Shown: positions 1-8,531 of the stretch, piece after piece
How positions within the stretch are numbered: position 1 is the first letter of the stretch
Layout of the letters: every line of letters starts with the position of its first letter
Source: Candidatus Hebobacterum abditum
GTDB taxonomy: Bacteria > Armatimonadota > Hebobacteria > Hebobacterales > Hebobacteraceae
DNA length: 64,000 nt
Assembly: GCA_029821875.1 (NCBI GenBank)
Contig: JALGXW010000004.1
Location: 1 to 64,000, forward strand
Direction of reading: 5' to 3'
The notes under the pieces: generated by a model
What the model saw: the letters and a program-made list of their open reading frames with translations, nothing else
Told to the model about the DNA's origin: nothing
The model's database searches: none
Translations under genes and position numbers: made by a program

Positions 1-522
1 GGTCCGCGTGTCCAAGTTCCCGGTCGGCTCATCGGCGAGGATGATCGCTGGGTCGTTGACGAGGGCACGGGCGATGGCGACGCGTTGCTGCTCGCCCCCC
101 GACATCTCTGCAGGACGGTGGCGCACCCTGTCGCCAAGGCCCACTGTTTCCAGCGCGCGCCGAGATCGCTCCCGCCGGCTGCGGATCCCTGCGTACAACA
201 GCGGGATCTCGACGTTGCCCAGCGCATTCATGCGCGGAAGGAGGTTAAACGTCTGGAAGACGAAGCCGATGCGCGCGTTCCGGACGTCTGCCAGCTGATC
301 ATCGGAGAGCGAAGACACCTCGACACCCTCCAGACGGTAGGACCCCGAGGTTGGCCGGTCCAGACACCCAAGCAGATTCATGAAGGTAGACTTGCCGGAC
401 CCCGAGGGACCCATGATGGCGACGAAGTCGCCTTCTGCCACCGTGAGCGATACGCCCCCGAGAGCATGCACGACCACGTCGCCGGTGCGGTACTCCTTGC
501 GGATGTCGCTGGCCTGGATCAC
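1..522 (-). CDS. ABC transporter ATP-binding protein, LolD/MacB type (3' end outside window)
   Basis: ATPase of a tripartite or lipoprotein-type ABC exporter working on the cytoplasmic face. The first 174 residues are present. Walker A (GPSGSGKST) is at about residues 38-46, the Q-loop near FVFQTFN (87-93), the signature [10 protein letters not shown] (140-149) and Walker B with ADEPTGNLD (163-171), all typical of the LolD/MacB/FtsE group. The GTG start is chosen because it overlaps the TGA of the upstream TolC-like gene in a GTGA junction, which implies translational coupling. It is the last visible gene of the marR efflux operon. The C-terminus lies beyond base 1. Confidence 0.93.
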   Translation of the reverse strand, partial: MIQASDIRKEYRTGDVVVHALGGVSLTVAEGDFVAIMGPSGSGKSTFMNLLGCLDRPTSGSYRLEGVEVSSLSDDQLADVRNARIGFVFQTFNLLPRMNALGNVEIPLLYAGIRSRRERSRRALETVGLGDRVRHRPAEMSGGEQQRVAIARALVNDPAIILADEPTGNLDTRT

Positions 523-1853
523 AGCCCCACCCCCGAAGCCTCAGGAGCCTCCAGTGTCCCGGTCGCCTTCCTCAGCCCGACGAGTGCGACGTGGTAGTCG
601 TACATCGCCCTCACATAGTCGGTCTGAGCGCGCGTCAGGGTTTCCTGGGCATCGAGCACCTCGACGAAGATCCCGACCCCCTCCCGATACTTGACCTGGG
701 AGGCCGCGAGCCCGGACTCTGCACTGCTCACCGACTTCAGTGCGGCATCGATGCTCTTTCGCGCGGTCGCCGCTTCCAGCACCGCGCTCTCCACCTCGAG
801 CCCGATGTTGCTGGCGACCTGCTGCTCCTGCGCGCGCACGATCTCGAGGCCCGCGCGCGCTGCATCCACGTCAGCTTTGCGGCCCCCGCCGTCGAAGAGG
901 AACCCGGTCGCGCTCACAAACGCCGACCAGGCGTCTTCATCCTCCCTCGCGCCGCTGATGCCAATGCTGTACTGCGCGGAGAGGGATATCACGCCCGGCT
1001 CTACCGCCTTTGCCAAGTCGAGCGTCTCCTGCGCGGCCGCAACGGAGTGTCGGACCGCTTCCATCTCCGGTCGGCGCTCGAGGGCGACGGCAAGCGCCTC
1101 GCTGACCCAAGGTATCGCTTCGTCGGACTCCTCCATCTCGATGGGCGCCAGCGTCAGCCGGTAGTCCGGCGGGATACCCATGGCGCGCTTCAGCTGCGCC
1201 TTCGCGAGGTCGGCATTGTTCTCCATGCGGATGAGCGACAGTTCCGCCTGCGCCGCATTGGCCTCAGCCGAGATGACATCGACGGGCGGCGCCTCGCCCA
1301 CCTCGGCCGTCGCCCGAACCAGCTTCTCGTGGTCGCGGGCGGCGGCTAGCCTGGCCTCGCTCACTCGCACGAGCTGCTCAGCTGCCAGCGCCGCGTAGTA
1401 GGCCTGGCTGACCATGAGCACGAGGTTCTGAACGGCCGCCACCTCGCTGGCCTGGGACGCTTGCAGCGAGTTGCGGGCGCTGCGGATGGACTCTCTCCGG
1501 CCGGTCTGCCAGATGGTCTGGCTCATCAGCACCTCGGAATCACGTCGGGTGCCGGAGGTGGAGAAGGCCACGGGGCCGGCAGGAGTGTCGAGAAAGGAAG
1601 TGCCGCCCGTGCGTCCCCAAGTCCCAAGAAACAGCACTGACGGGTAGCTGGCCGACGCGGAGCGCAGCAGGCCTGCTTCCGAGGCCCGCACGCCCTGCTC
1701 GGCAATCACAAGCGACGGGTTGTGCTGCAGCGCGAGGACGACACAGTCGTCCAGAGTCAGGGCGCGATCGGGCAGCTCAGTCGCTGCATATCCAAACGAA
1801 GCCACTCCCACCACAGCGACAGCGACCACCAACCCGAACGAAGATCGAAGCAT
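519..1853 (-). CDS. TolC-family outer membrane efflux protein
   Basis: Outer membrane channel component of the efflux system, 444 residues. It starts with a signal peptide (hydrophobic run after MLRSSFG, ending near GYAATELP). Two alternating coiled-coil repeats follow, with the family phrase [17 protein letters not shown] near the mature N-terminus and its second-repeat counterpart around [22 protein letters not shown] chose the ATG at 1853 because a GGGAGGT ribosome site lies about six bases upstream; an earlier in-frame start would run into the permease gene and give no signal peptide. TolC placed between permease and ATPase genes is a less common order. Confidence 0.93.
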   Translation of the reverse strand: MLRSSFGLVVAVAVVGVASFGYAATELPDRALTLDDCVVLALQHNPSLVIAEQGVRASEAGLLRSASASYPSVLFLGTWGRTGGTSFLDTPAGPVAFSTSGTRRDSEVLMSQTIWQTGRRESIRSARNSLQASQASEVAAVQNLVLMVSQAYYAALAAEQLVRVSEARLAAARDHEKLVRATAEVGEAPPVDVISAEANAAQAELSLIRMENNADLAKAQLKRAMGIPPDYRLTLAPIEMEESDEAIPWVSEALAVALERRPEMEAVRHSVAAAQETLDLAKAVEPGVISLSAQYSIGISGAREDEDAWSAFVSATGFLFDGGGRKADVDAARAGLEIVRAQEQQVASNIGLEVESAVLEAATARKSIDAALKSVSSAESGLAASQVKYREGVGIFVEVLDAQETLTRAQTDYVRAMYDYHVALVGLRKATGTLEAPEASGVGL

Positions 1854-1866
1854 GTGAAGACCTCCC

Positions 1867-3075
1867 TTAGTCATGGCGAAGAGCCTGGATAGGATCGAGC
1901 CGCGCCGCGCGCCATGCCGGGTAAAGCCCGAAGAACACCCCGACCCCGCAGGCAAAGCAGAACCCGACTAAGGCCACCCAGATGGGAACGTGGGTCGGCA
2001 GATCGCCCTTGGAGGCCGCACCCACCGCCCAAGAGATGCCGGCCCCCAGAGCGACCCCCATGATGCCGCCGATCCCTGAGAGTGTCATGGACTCGGTTAA
2101 GAACTGGACCATGATGTGCCGCCGCTTTGCTCCGACAGCTTTGCGCAGCCCGATCTCGCGCGTGCGCTCTGTCACCGACACCAGCATGATGTTCATGATG
2201 CCGATGCCGCCCACCAGCAGCGCCAGGCCACCGATGCCGCCGAATACGATGCCGAAGATGGCGAGTATCTGCCCGATCGCCTGCAGCATCCGCTCTTGGG
2301 AGTCGACGGTGAAGTCCGGCTGGTTGCCGTGTCTGCGCATCAGGAGCGCCCAGATCTGGTCCGCCGCCTCCTCCGTCTGTTGGACATCCGCCGTCTGTGC
2401 CCACATGACCCACACGTGCTGGTCGCCCGTGATCCGTTTCTGGAGGGTGCTAAGCGGGGCACATACATCCTTGTCTGGATCCTGTCCCATCGCGCGGCCC
2501 TTGCGCTTGGCGACTCCGACCACCGTGAAGGTCACGCCGCGAGCGCGCAACGACTGGCCGATCGGGTCCTCGTCCGGCCACAGATCTTCTGCGACCGCGT
2601 GGCCGACAACGCAGACCTTGCTCCAGGAATCATAGTCCTTCTGGGAGAAGAATCGACCGGCCGCCAACTCGACGTTGTGCAGGCGAGCGTACTCGGGCTG
2701 AGAGCCCACCAACCTCCCCCTGAACTTCTCCCCGGCCACCTCGAACTCGGTGTCGTCCATTGGGAGTTCAGGCGAGACGTCAGTGACGAGCGGGCACTCA
2801 CGGCGGATGGCCTCAGCATCTGCGATGGTGAGGAACTCGACGTGAGACCAGCCCTCGCCTTTCTTGCGCTCATCCGGCGAGAAGAAGATGATGACCAGGC
2901 GCGAGCCCATCTCCTCGAACTGCTTGACGACCTGATGCCGGGCACCCTCGATGATGGAGACCATGGCGATGACCGAGGCCACGCCGATGATCACGCCCAA
3001 CATCGTCAGGATGGAGCGGAGCTTGTTGGCGGCAAGACAGGATAGGGCTATCCGCAGGCTCTGGAGGAATCCCAT
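1867..3075 (-). CDS. ABC transporter permease, MacB/FtsX family
   Basis: Inner membrane permease of the efflux operon, 402 residues, about the size of MacB permeases that lack the fused ATPase. There is one N-terminal membrane helix (LRSILTMLGVIIGVASVIAMV, roughly 19-39), a long periplasmic MacB_PCD-like domain, then three C-terminal helices of the FtsX domain with the conserved ERTREIGLRKAVGAKRR segment (about 306-322). The gene lies 7 bases after the adaptor gene and 13 before tolC. The FtsX fold and context support a macrolide/peptide/lipid exporter; the substrate cannot be told from sequence. Confidence 0.94.
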   Translation of the reverse strand: MGFLQSLRIALSCLAANKLRSILTMLGVIIGVASVIAMVSIIEGARHQVVKQFEEMGSRLVIIFFSPDERKKGEGWSHVEFLTIADAEAIRRECPLVTDVSPELPMDDTEFEVAGEKFRGRLVGSQPEYARLHNVELAAGRFFSQKDYDSWSKVCVVGHAVAEDLWPDEDPIGQSLRARGVTFTVVGVAKRKGRAMGQDPDKDVCAPLSTLQKRITGDQHVWVMWAQTADVQQTEEAADQIWALLMRRHGNQPDFTVDSQERMLQAIGQILAIFGIVFGGIGGLALLVGGIGIMNIMLVSVTERTREIGLRKAVGAKRRHIMVQFLTESMTLSGIGGIMGVALGAGISWAVGAASKGDLPTHVPIWVALVGFCFACGVGVFFGLYPAWRAARLDPIQALRHD

Positions 3076-3082
3076 GGGCGCC

Positions 3083-4489
3083 TCACTTCTCTTCTTCTCT
3101 CTCGGACTCGCGTCGGATGTCGATCTTCTTCCGCTCCGGAATCCCCTTGCCTAGTTCGACCTCCTCCTCCTCCTCGAGGCCGGAGGCAATCTCAGTCCGC
3201 GCATCATTGCTCAGGCCCGTGGTGACCTCCCGGTCCTCGGCCTTCTTCTCCCCCTTCTCCTCGCCCGTCACGACAGAGACGAACTCCTTGCCCTTTTCGT
3301 CTTCCTTCTCGAAGATCGCGTCGTTGGGCACCCAGAGCACATCCTCCGCGCGCTGGCAGATGATCTCTATGTTGGCCGTCATGCCAGGCCTCAGCGCAAC
3401 GTCGGGGTCCTCGACCGTTATCTCTACTGGGAAACGGACGATGGTTGATGCCCCCTGCTGTCCCCACGCCTGGCCGGCGGGCGCGATGCTGGCGCGCGCG
3501 ATGCGCGTCACTCTCCCCGTGTAGCTCGCGTCTGACAGCGCATCCACCGTGATCTCGGTCTGCAATCCAAGGCTCACCTTGTCCACATCCACTTCGTTCA
3601 GGTCCACCTTCACCAGCATCGTAGACAGATCGCCGAGGGTGACGATGGGTGCCCCTGCACCATAGTAAGAGACGGCCGTTATCAACTCGCCCTCCCGAAC
3701 ATGCCGGGCGATCACCACGCCTGACATGGGCGCCTCGATAACCGCGTCGGAGAGCCTCGTCTCGACCTCGGCCAGAGCGTCTTCTATCTGGCGAAGCGAG
3801 GCCTCCGCCTCGACGACGCGCGACTCGCTGACCTGGCACTCGGTGCGGCGTGCTACCGCGATAGCGACGGCGGCTTCCTGTTGCTGGATGTGCTCCTTGG
3901 CAGTTTCTTCCTGCTGGGCGGCGAGGCTGGCTGCCGCCTTTGCCGACTCCATATCGTTCTCGGAGACGTATCCGCCCATCTCGAAGAGACGGCGCTTGTC
4001 TTCGTAGATCCGCTCCGCGTCCTGCCTGCGGGTGGTCGCCTCCTGAAGCGCGAGGCGAGCCGCCCGAAGGGCGGCCTCGGCCTGTGCCACTTGCGATTCG
4101 ATCATCTTCCGGCCCAACTCGCACGCCAGCCTCGCCTGCTCCAGGCGAGCCCGCGCACCATCAACCTGGGCCTTCATCTGATCGCGCTGGGCCTCCACCT
4201 CCGGCACGTCGAGCCGAGCGATGAGCTGTCCCTCGCTGACGACGTCCCCTTCGTCCACGGCGAGCTCGACGACCTTTCCGGCCACCTTCGACTTCACCTC
4301 GACGCGCTTGATGGGCTCGACGTATCCCGTTTCCCGCACCGCAACCACCACGTCGCCGCGCTTCACCTCCGCCATCCGTGGCTTCTCGGGCTTCGGCCGC
4401 ACTTTGTACGCGATGGCCGCGCCGCATCCGCCGATAACGACCAGAGGCAGCACTATGGCGAACAGAATCAGCTTCCATCGTCTTCGCAT
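3083..4489 (-). CDS. HlyD/MacA-type periplasmic adaptor (membrane fusion protein)
   Basis: Links the permease to the TolC channel, 468 residues. A single N-terminal membrane anchor (about 6-27, ending in VVIGGCGAAIAY) is followed by a biotinyl-lipoyl half motif (VAGKVVELAVDEGDVVSEGQ), a long Ala/Glu/Gln-rich coiled-coil hairpin (about 95-235), the second lipoyl half (IEAPMSGVVIARHVREGE) and a beta-barrel domain. The last 70 residues are very acidic and basic (runs of Glu/Lys), longer than usual for MacA. A cysteine at the end of the hydrophobic stretch could be lipidated. Confidence 0.93.
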   Translation of the reverse strand: MRRRWKLILFAIVLPLVVIGGCGAAIAYKVRPKPEKPRMAEVKRGDVVVAVRETGYVEPIKRVEVKSKVAGKVVELAVDEGDVVSEGQLIARLDVPEVEAQRDQMKAQVDGARARLEQARLACELGRKMIESQVAQAEAALRAARLALQEATTRRQDAERIYEDKRRLFEMGGYVSENDMESAKAAASLAAQQEETAKEHIQQQEAAVAIAVARRTECQVSESRVVEAEASLRQIEDALAEVETRLSDAVIEAPMSGVVIARHVREGELITAVSYYGAGAPIVTLGDLSTMLVKVDLNEVDVDKVSLGLQTEITVDALSDASYTGRVTRIARASIAPAGQAWGQQGASTIVRFPVEITVEDPDVALRPGMTANIEIICQRAEDVLWVPNDAIFEKEDEKGKEFVSVVTGEEKGEKKAEDREVTTGLSNDARTEIASGLEEEEEVELGKGIPERKKIDIRRESEREEEK

Positions 4490-4529
4490 CGCGTAAACCT
4501 CTCCTTCTGACTTCTGCCAGTCTCTCCGC

Positions 4530-4565
4530 GCGCGTGGTCAATCCCTCGACGCGCCGAAGCGCTCC
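4530..4565. repeat. 36-bp direct repeat, copy A
   Basis: This stretch between marR and the adaptor gene matches 5088-5123 at 32 of 36 positions. The two copies bracket the marR gene. The shared part ends in CCGAAGCGCTCC. Copy A has no second arm for a hairpin, while copy B does. Confidence 0.6.
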
Positions 4566-4578
4566 GCCATCTACCTGT

Positions 4579-5037
4579 CTACTCTCCGGTTACGGCTCGA
4601 TGAAGAATCTGCGTTGCCTCCGCGACTCGGCGGATGTCTTCATCGGATAGCGTGCTCAGGGCCTTCCCCATGTGGAGTATCTGCGCCGCGTACCACTCCT
4701 GGGCGGCCCGGAGGCCCGCCGGCGACATCCGAACGCGGACGACCCTCCGGTCGGCCGGGTCGGACTCCCGTTCCAGCACGCCTCGCTCGACGAGTCTGTC
4801 GACCAGCCCGGTGGCCGCGCTCACCCCGATCCCGAGCCTGGACGCAAGCTCACTCATCGTGCAGCCAGATCCGTGGCCCACCACCATCAATACGCGGCCC
4901 TGTGCCATCGTGATATCCCCCCAATCGCCGGTTCGCATCGGATGGCGCGACATCAGTGCCCCCATCACCTGCGGCAGGAGCCCTGCGATCAGCGCAATGT
5001 CCTCATCCCGAGAGCGTCCCATGGCACAGTTCACCAT
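4579..5037 (-). CDS. MarR-family transcriptional regulator
   Basis: Winged-helix DNA-binding protein of 152 residues, first gene of the efflux operon and its likely autoregulator. The helix-turn-helix is TMSELASRLGIGVSAATGLVDRLVERG (starting near residue 60) and the wing contains ERESDPADRRVVRVRMSPAG, the standard MarR D-x-R-D/A-x-R pattern. The ATG at 5037 is the first start after the promoter at 5058-5086; MGRSRDED at 5022 is the alternative. About 90 bases separate it from the adaptor gene. Ligand unknown; MarR proteins beside efflux pumps usually sense small aromatic compounds. Confidence 0.93.
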   Translation of the reverse strand: MVNCAMGRSRDEDIALIAGLLPQVMGALMSRHPMRTGDWGDITMAQGRVLMVVGHGSGCTMSELASRLGIGVSAATGLVDRLVERGVLERESDPADRRVVRVRMSPAGLRAAQEWYAAQILHMGKALSTLSDEDIRRVAEATQILHRAVTGE

Positions 5038-5041
5038 CCAA

Positions 5042-5062
5042 ATAGTTCATAACACGAACTAT
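5042..5062 (-). promoter_or_regulatory. Inverted repeat, probable MarR operator
   Basis: ATAGTTC (5042-5048) and GAACTAT (5056-5062) form a perfect 7-bp inverted repeat with a 7-base spacer. It overlaps the -10 element and the expected transcription start of the marR operon. Size and position fit a MarR dimer site; that MarR binds it is inferred. Confidence 0.75.
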
Positions 5063-5086
5063 ACAGCAAGCGGAATATCTTGTCAA
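5058..5086 (-). promoter_or_regulatory. Sigma70-type promoter of the marR efflux operon
   Basis: On the minus strand TTGACA (5086-5081) and TATAGT (5063-5058) are separated by 17 bp. It lies about 20 bases upstream of the marR ATG, giving a very short leader, and overlaps the inverted repeat at 5042-5062. Confidence 0.8.
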
Positions 5087-5087
5087 G

Positions 5088-5123
5088 GCGCGTGGTCGGC
5101 CCCTTGACGCGCCGAAGCGCTCC
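5088..5123. repeat. 36-bp direct repeat, copy B
   Basis: Second copy of the repeat at 4530-4565, starting two bases beyond the -35 hexamer of the marR promoter. Confidence 0.6.
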
Positions 5124-5156
5124 TCTTCTCTCTCTACGTGGAAGGGAGCGCTTCGG
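5112..5156. other. 12-bp perfect inverted repeat (hairpin)
   Basis: CCGAAGCGCTCC (5112-5123) pairs perfectly with GGAGCGCTTCGG (5145-5156) around a 21-base loop. It lies between the methyltransferase gene (ends 5321) and the marR promoter, so it may end transcription from the upstream genes, but no T-run follows on the minus strand. I see no gene in the rest of 5090-5320. Confidence 0.45.
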
Positions 5157-5320
5157 TTTCAGCGTGGCGACGGTGAGCGGCTCATTTCACCGCGGTAGTC
5201 CATGGCTCCCAGGCGCCAGGGGCCGAGGAGCCGGGAACTGCCGCGGGCGGAGCTTCCATCGTGACTACGACCTCCACCAGCGGCCGCAGCATTTCGTCCA
5301 CCAACGCTATCTCTAGGGGC

Positions 5321-6097
5321 TCAGCGCTCCTTCCGCGCCCAGTACGTGGCGCGGTCAGGCGTTTCCTCGGCGGACACTACCAGCAGCCCGTGGCCGGCGA
5401 GCCACGCTCGCATCTCGGCTAGACTTGGCGGGTGTTTCTGAATGACGAAATCGATGGTCTCTGATGACCCATCGGGTCTCGTGACAGTCGTGTACCTGCG
5501 TGAGCGGTGCAGCCTGCGAGGCGCGTCATACCAGATCGTCTCGCTTTCGAACTCCAGCACAGTTCCGTCCTCAGAGGTGAACGGCTCCAGATGGCCGTGC
5601 CTCCGTGGCTTCCGCCATGTCTCGGCCAGTTCCCCCTCCATGTGGTCATTGTCCAGAAAGAGGTATCCGCCGGGTTTGAGCGAGGCCGCCGCGGAGGCGA
5701 TGCACTGCTCTTGCTCCTGCGGACTGGCGAGCTCGTAGAGGCAGTTGCCCCCCATAAACACGAGGTCAAAGCCCGTGGGCCAGGCGGTCGCGAGCACATC
5801 CCTCTCAAGCAGAGCCGCGCGCTGCTGGGTCTCCTCGGGAAGCCGCACGAGCTGCTCGCGAAGCCGGCCGAGAAGCACTGCGGACCGGTCCATGCCCACC
5901 AGTTCGTGACCGTCCTCAAGGAGAGGGAGCAGAATGCGCCCGGTGCCGCAGAAGGGCTCAAGGATACGCAGCGTTCCCTGTCCCGCGATGAACTCGCGTA
6001 TCACCTCCACATCATCTGTGTCCGTCTCCCAGTCACTGTCGTACGCCTCCGCAATGTGCGCGTCGACGTCGTACATGCTGACCTTGTTGATGCTCAC
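5321..6097 (-). CDS. Class I SAM-dependent methyltransferase
   Basis: Protein of 258 residues with a Rossmann methyltransferase fold. Motif I is RILEPFCGTGRIL (about 44-56), the acidic end of strand 2 is in LVGMDRS (D70), and the post-motif region has DLVFMGGNCLYEL. The second half is beta-rich (ETIWYDAPRRLHRSRRYTT), as in small-molecule methyltransferases of the Methyltransf_25/11 type. The GTG start at 6097 follows an AGAGGGCGA purine stretch. It is the last gene of the minus-strand transferase cluster before the hairpin at 5112. Substrate not identifiable. Confidence 0.85.
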   Translation of the reverse strand: MSINKVSMYDVDAHIAEAYDSDWETDTDDVEVIREFIAGQGTLRILEPFCGTGRILLPLLEDGHELVGMDRSAVLLGRLREQLVRLPEETQQRAALLERDVLATAWPTGFDLVFMGGNCLYELASPQEQEQCIASAAASLKPGGYLFLDNDHMEGELAETWRKPRRHGHLEPFTSEDGTVLEFESETIWYDAPRRLHRSRRYTTVTRPDGSSETIDFVIQKHPPSLAEMRAWLAGHGLLVVSAEETPDRATYWARKER

Positions 6098-6104
6098 TCG
6101 CCCT

Positions 6105-6212
6105 CTACCCTTCTGCAGGTGATCCGCTCAAGTCACGCAGCTCGACGTGCTCGCGAATCCACTCAATCGCGTTTCGGATCGCGTCTCCTTCGTTCTGATC
6201 TGAAATGCCCAT
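6105..6212 (-). CDS. Possible 35-residue protein or leftover of a duplicated GNAT start
   Basis: A short frame with an excellent ribosome site (AAAGGAG, five bases before the ATG). Its first residues, MGISDQNEGD, match the first residues of the neighbouring GNAT (MGISDRDEGD), and the upstream DNA is also duplicated. After that it diverges into AIRNAIEWIREHVELRD and stops. It could be the stump of a third GNAT copy or a real small protein. The start codon sits inside the stem at 6210-6267. Confidence 0.4.
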   Translation of the reverse strand: MGISDQNEGDAIRNAIEWIREHVELRDLSGSPAEG

Positions 6213-6267
6213 AGGGCTCCTTTCTCGTTCCTTGCATGTGGTCACATCTGAGTGGGTTAGCCCTATG
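6210..6267 (-). promoter_or_regulatory. RNA stem joining GNAT stop and next start (copy 1)
   Basis: On the minus strand CATAGGGCT (6267-6259) can pair perfectly with AGCCCTATG (6218-6210), with a 40-base loop. The first arm contains the TAG stop of the GNAT at 6263; the second contains the ATG of the next small frame and abuts its ribosome site. A terminating ribosome would open the stem. The same arms recur at 6899-6956 while the loop has diverged. Confidence 0.5.
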
Positions 6268-6901
6268 TCTGTGTTTCATGATGCACCTCCCTTCGCTTGC
6301 TCACGGCCTCCTGATTCAGGATGAAGTCGAGCCCGTCATACCGCTCTCCGCGCACTTCCGAACTTCCGCGGCGCACCTTGTCCACCACGAACCCGCACTT
6401 CTCCGCGCAGCGAACCATGCGGTGATTGCCCGACCACGTCGCCGTCCGCACGCACGTCAGGTCCAGCTCCTTGACGAGGTGATCGATCCACAGCAGAAGC
6501 GCTTCCGTCCCCAGGCCCTGGTTCCAGTAGGCGGACTCGCAGATGGCGACGCCGACATGGATGACTCGTGCCTCTGGGTCATAGTGATACTGGTTCACCG
6601 AGCCGAGCAGCGGGCCGCCGATGCGCTCGACCCAGAGCCGTTTCCTCGGACTCGGTAGTGGCTGTGCGATGCTGGCCGCTATGCTCGCAGCCCACCAGGC
6701 TCGCGCCTCCGTCAGCGCTTCGCCCGTCATCGGCGGGGGCCCCTCACAGGGCCAATCCCACTTCTGCCATTCGATTTCGACAGTCTCCCACCGCACCCGC
6801 GCGTCGACATCCTCCGGCCGCGGATCGCGGAGCACGACCCGCTCCCCCTCGACCCGCACCTCATCTGTCATGTCTCCTTCGTCCCGATCTGAAATGCCCA
6901 T
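6263..6901 (-). CDS. GNAT-family N-acetyltransferase (RimJ/RimL-like), tandem copy 1
   Basis: Protein of 212 residues resembling acetyltransferases of the RimJ/RimL branch (Acetyltransf_3). The opening VVLRDPRPEDVDARVRW is the usual first strand, and YWNQGLGTEALLLWIDHLV is the acetyl-CoA pyrophosphate-binding loop and helix. It is a close paralogue of the gene at 6952-7554, sharing long identical stretches in the centre and the same C-terminal ending (REVHHETQT against REVHDETRT). The ATG at 6901 is preferred over an earlier start because AAAGGAG lies five bases before it. Confidence 0.85.
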   Translation of the reverse strand: MGISDRDEGDMTDEVRVEGERVVLRDPRPEDVDARVRWETVEIEWQKWDWPCEGPPPMTGEALTEARAWWAASIAASIAQPLPSPRKRLWVERIGGPLLGSVNQYHYDPEARVIHVGVAICESAYWNQGLGTEALLLWIDHLVKELDLTCVRTATWSGNHRMVRCAEKCGFVVDKVRRGSSEVRGERYDGLDFILNQEAVSKRREVHHETQT

Positions 6902-6956
6902 AGGGCTCCTTTCTGCTTCCTTTGACCAGGTCACATCTGGATGGAACAGCCCTATG
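6899..6956 (-). promoter_or_regulatory. RNA stem joining GNAT stop and next start (copy 2)
   Basis: CATAGGGCT (6956-6948, minus strand) pairs with AGCCCTATG (6907-6899), again around a 40-base loop. It includes the TAG of the GNAT at 6952 and the ATG at 6901 of the next GNAT. Arms are identical to copy 1; the loop differs at many positions. Confidence 0.55.
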
Positions 6957-7554
6957 TCCGTGTTTCATCATGCACCTCCCTTCGCTCGCTCACGGCTTCC
7001 TGATTGAGTATGAACTCGAGCCCGTCATACCGCTCGCCGCGAACTTCCCGGCCTTCGCGGTTCACCGTGTCCAGCACGAAGCCACACTTCTGCGCGCAGC
7101 GAACCATGCGATGGTTGCCAGACCACGTCGCCGTCCGGACGCAGGTCAGGTTCAGCTCCTTGACAAGGTAATCGATCCACAGCAGGAGCGCCTCCGTTCC
7201 GAGTCCCTGGTTCCAGTAGGCGGATTCGCAGATGTCGATGCCGACATGGGTGATCCGTGCCTCTGGGTCATAGTGATACTGGTTCACCCAGCCGAGCAGC
7301 GGGCCGCCGATGCGCTCGACCCAGAGCTGCCTCCTCGGACTCGGCAGTGGCTGCGCGATGCTGGCCGCGATGTTCGCGGCGTACTTGCTCACTCGCGCCT
7401 CCACCAGCTCTTCGACCGGCCCCTCCCATGGAGCATCCCAGTTCTGCCATTCGGTTTCGACAGTCGCCCACCGCAGCCGCGCCTCGACGTCCTCCGGCCG
7501 CGGATCGCGGAGCAGCACGCGCCGCCCCTGTATCTCCACATGATCGCACATCAT
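6952..7554 (-). CDS. GNAT-family N-acetyltransferase (RimJ/RimL-like), tandem copy 2
   Basis: Paralogue of the downstream gene, 200 residues. VLLRDPRPEDVEARLRW marks the first strand and NQGLGTEALLLWIDYLV the acetyl-CoA loop. Its ATG overlaps the TGA of the kinase-like gene upstream (ATGA), so the two are probably translationally coupled. The two GNAT copies agree in almost every residue between PSPR and the C-terminus and differ mainly at the N-terminal 45 residues, which points to a tandem duplication with a diverged front part. Confidence 0.86.
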   Translation of the reverse strand: MMCDHVEIQGRRVLLRDPRPEDVEARLRWATVETEWQNWDAPWEGPVEELVEARVSKYAANIAASIAQPLPSPRRQLWVERIGGPLLGWVNQYHYDPEARITHVGIDICESAYWNQGLGTEALLLWIDYLVKELNLTCVRTATWSGNHRMVRCAQKCGFVLDTVNREGREVRGERYDGLEFILNQEAVSERREVHDETRT

Positions 7555-8531
7555 CTCGCACTCTCCCTGTCAGCCCCGCTGCGGACCCGCGTCGCGCCCA
7601 GCCGCGACACGATGTCCTGCAACAGCATCTGATGGTGGCGCCCTCGCTCGGAGCCGGGATCGACATAGGTGAGCATCGTGACCAGTGCGAGGGCGACGTA
7701 GAAGAGGCGGAGCGCACCATCTGCGTCGGCCTCGTCGCCATAGGCCAGGCGGAACCGCGCGAGGTCAAAGCCGCGGCCGAAGTAGCCATGCGCGCCGAAG
7801 TAGAGGTCGACCCAGGCGAGCTCGAGACGCGGGTCGCCCACGATGGCATCGGAGAAGTCTACGACCGCGAGGATCCTCCGGCTCGGCGGATCGACGATCA
7901 TGTTTCCGTTGTGCATGATGTCGCCATAGTGCAGCAGCGCGGGAGGGGCAGCTCGCAGGCCATCGGCAAAACGGGCCGGCAGGGCCAGAAGGCTCTCGGC
8001 AAGCTGCGGTCGAAGCGCGCGACGCGTGACGCAGGCGGAGACGCTCCGTTCCACACCGTCTGCGACCCAGTCGATCCATCCGCGGTGCGATGTGGCCCCG
8101 TGGTCGTCGAGCCTGCCAAAGCCCCGCGCGTGGCGGAGGCCATGGATGGTACGGAGCACCCGACCGAATTCGGTCTCACCATACGGAGGGCATTCGTGGG
8201 AGTCGAACTCGGCCGGGATGCCCTCCACCCACTCGAAGATGCCGCAGGCAGCTCCGGAAGGGCCGGCATCCGCAGAGAAAGAGACCAGCTCGGGTACGGG
8301 CACGCTCGCCTGCCTCAGTCGCGCGTGGAAATACACTCCCACCGGACTCCCTGGACGCAGCATGACCTTGAGCAGCAGCGGGCGACCTCCGGCCCACAGC
8401 CGGAAACTCCGCGAATCATCGCCACCTGCGCGCGGGTAGAGTGGGTCCAGCCGCTCGGGGCGGGTCCCGAGGAGCCCTGCTGCAATGTCCAACGCGCCCT
8501 CGGCTCCGAGGGCGTTCAGGCCGCCTGACAC
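7551..8531 (-). CDS. APH-family phosphotransferase (aminoglycoside/homoserine kinase-like)
   Basis: Kinase-fold protein of about 326 residues. The Brenner-type motif LLHYGDIMHNGNMIVD carries the catalytic Asp and metal-binding Asn, and VVDFSDAIVGDP is the DFG-equivalent of APH enzymes. The N-lobe has RLWAGGRPLLLKVML with the ATP-binding Lys. The GTG at 8531 gives the usual length and a 16-base overlap with the upstream methyltransferase; a longer start at 8612 would add a non-homologous-looking basic stretch. Such proteins phosphorylate antibiotics or metabolites; the substrate is unknown. Confidence 0.82.
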   Translation of the reverse strand: MSGGLNALGAEGALDIAAGLLGTRPERLDPLYPRAGGDDSRSFRLWAGGRPLLLKVMLRPGSPVGVYFHARLRQASVPVPELVSFSADAGPSGAACGIFEWVEGIPAEFDSHECPPYGETEFGRVLRTIHGLRHARGFGRLDDHGATSHRGWIDWVADGVERSVSACVTRRALRPQLAESLLALPARFADGLRAAPPALLHYGDIMHNGNMIVDPPSRRILAVVDFSDAIVGDPRLELAWVDLYFGAHGYFGRGFDLARFRLAYGDEADADGALRLFYVALALVTMLTYVDPGSERGRHHQMLLQDIVSRLGATRVRSGADRESAR

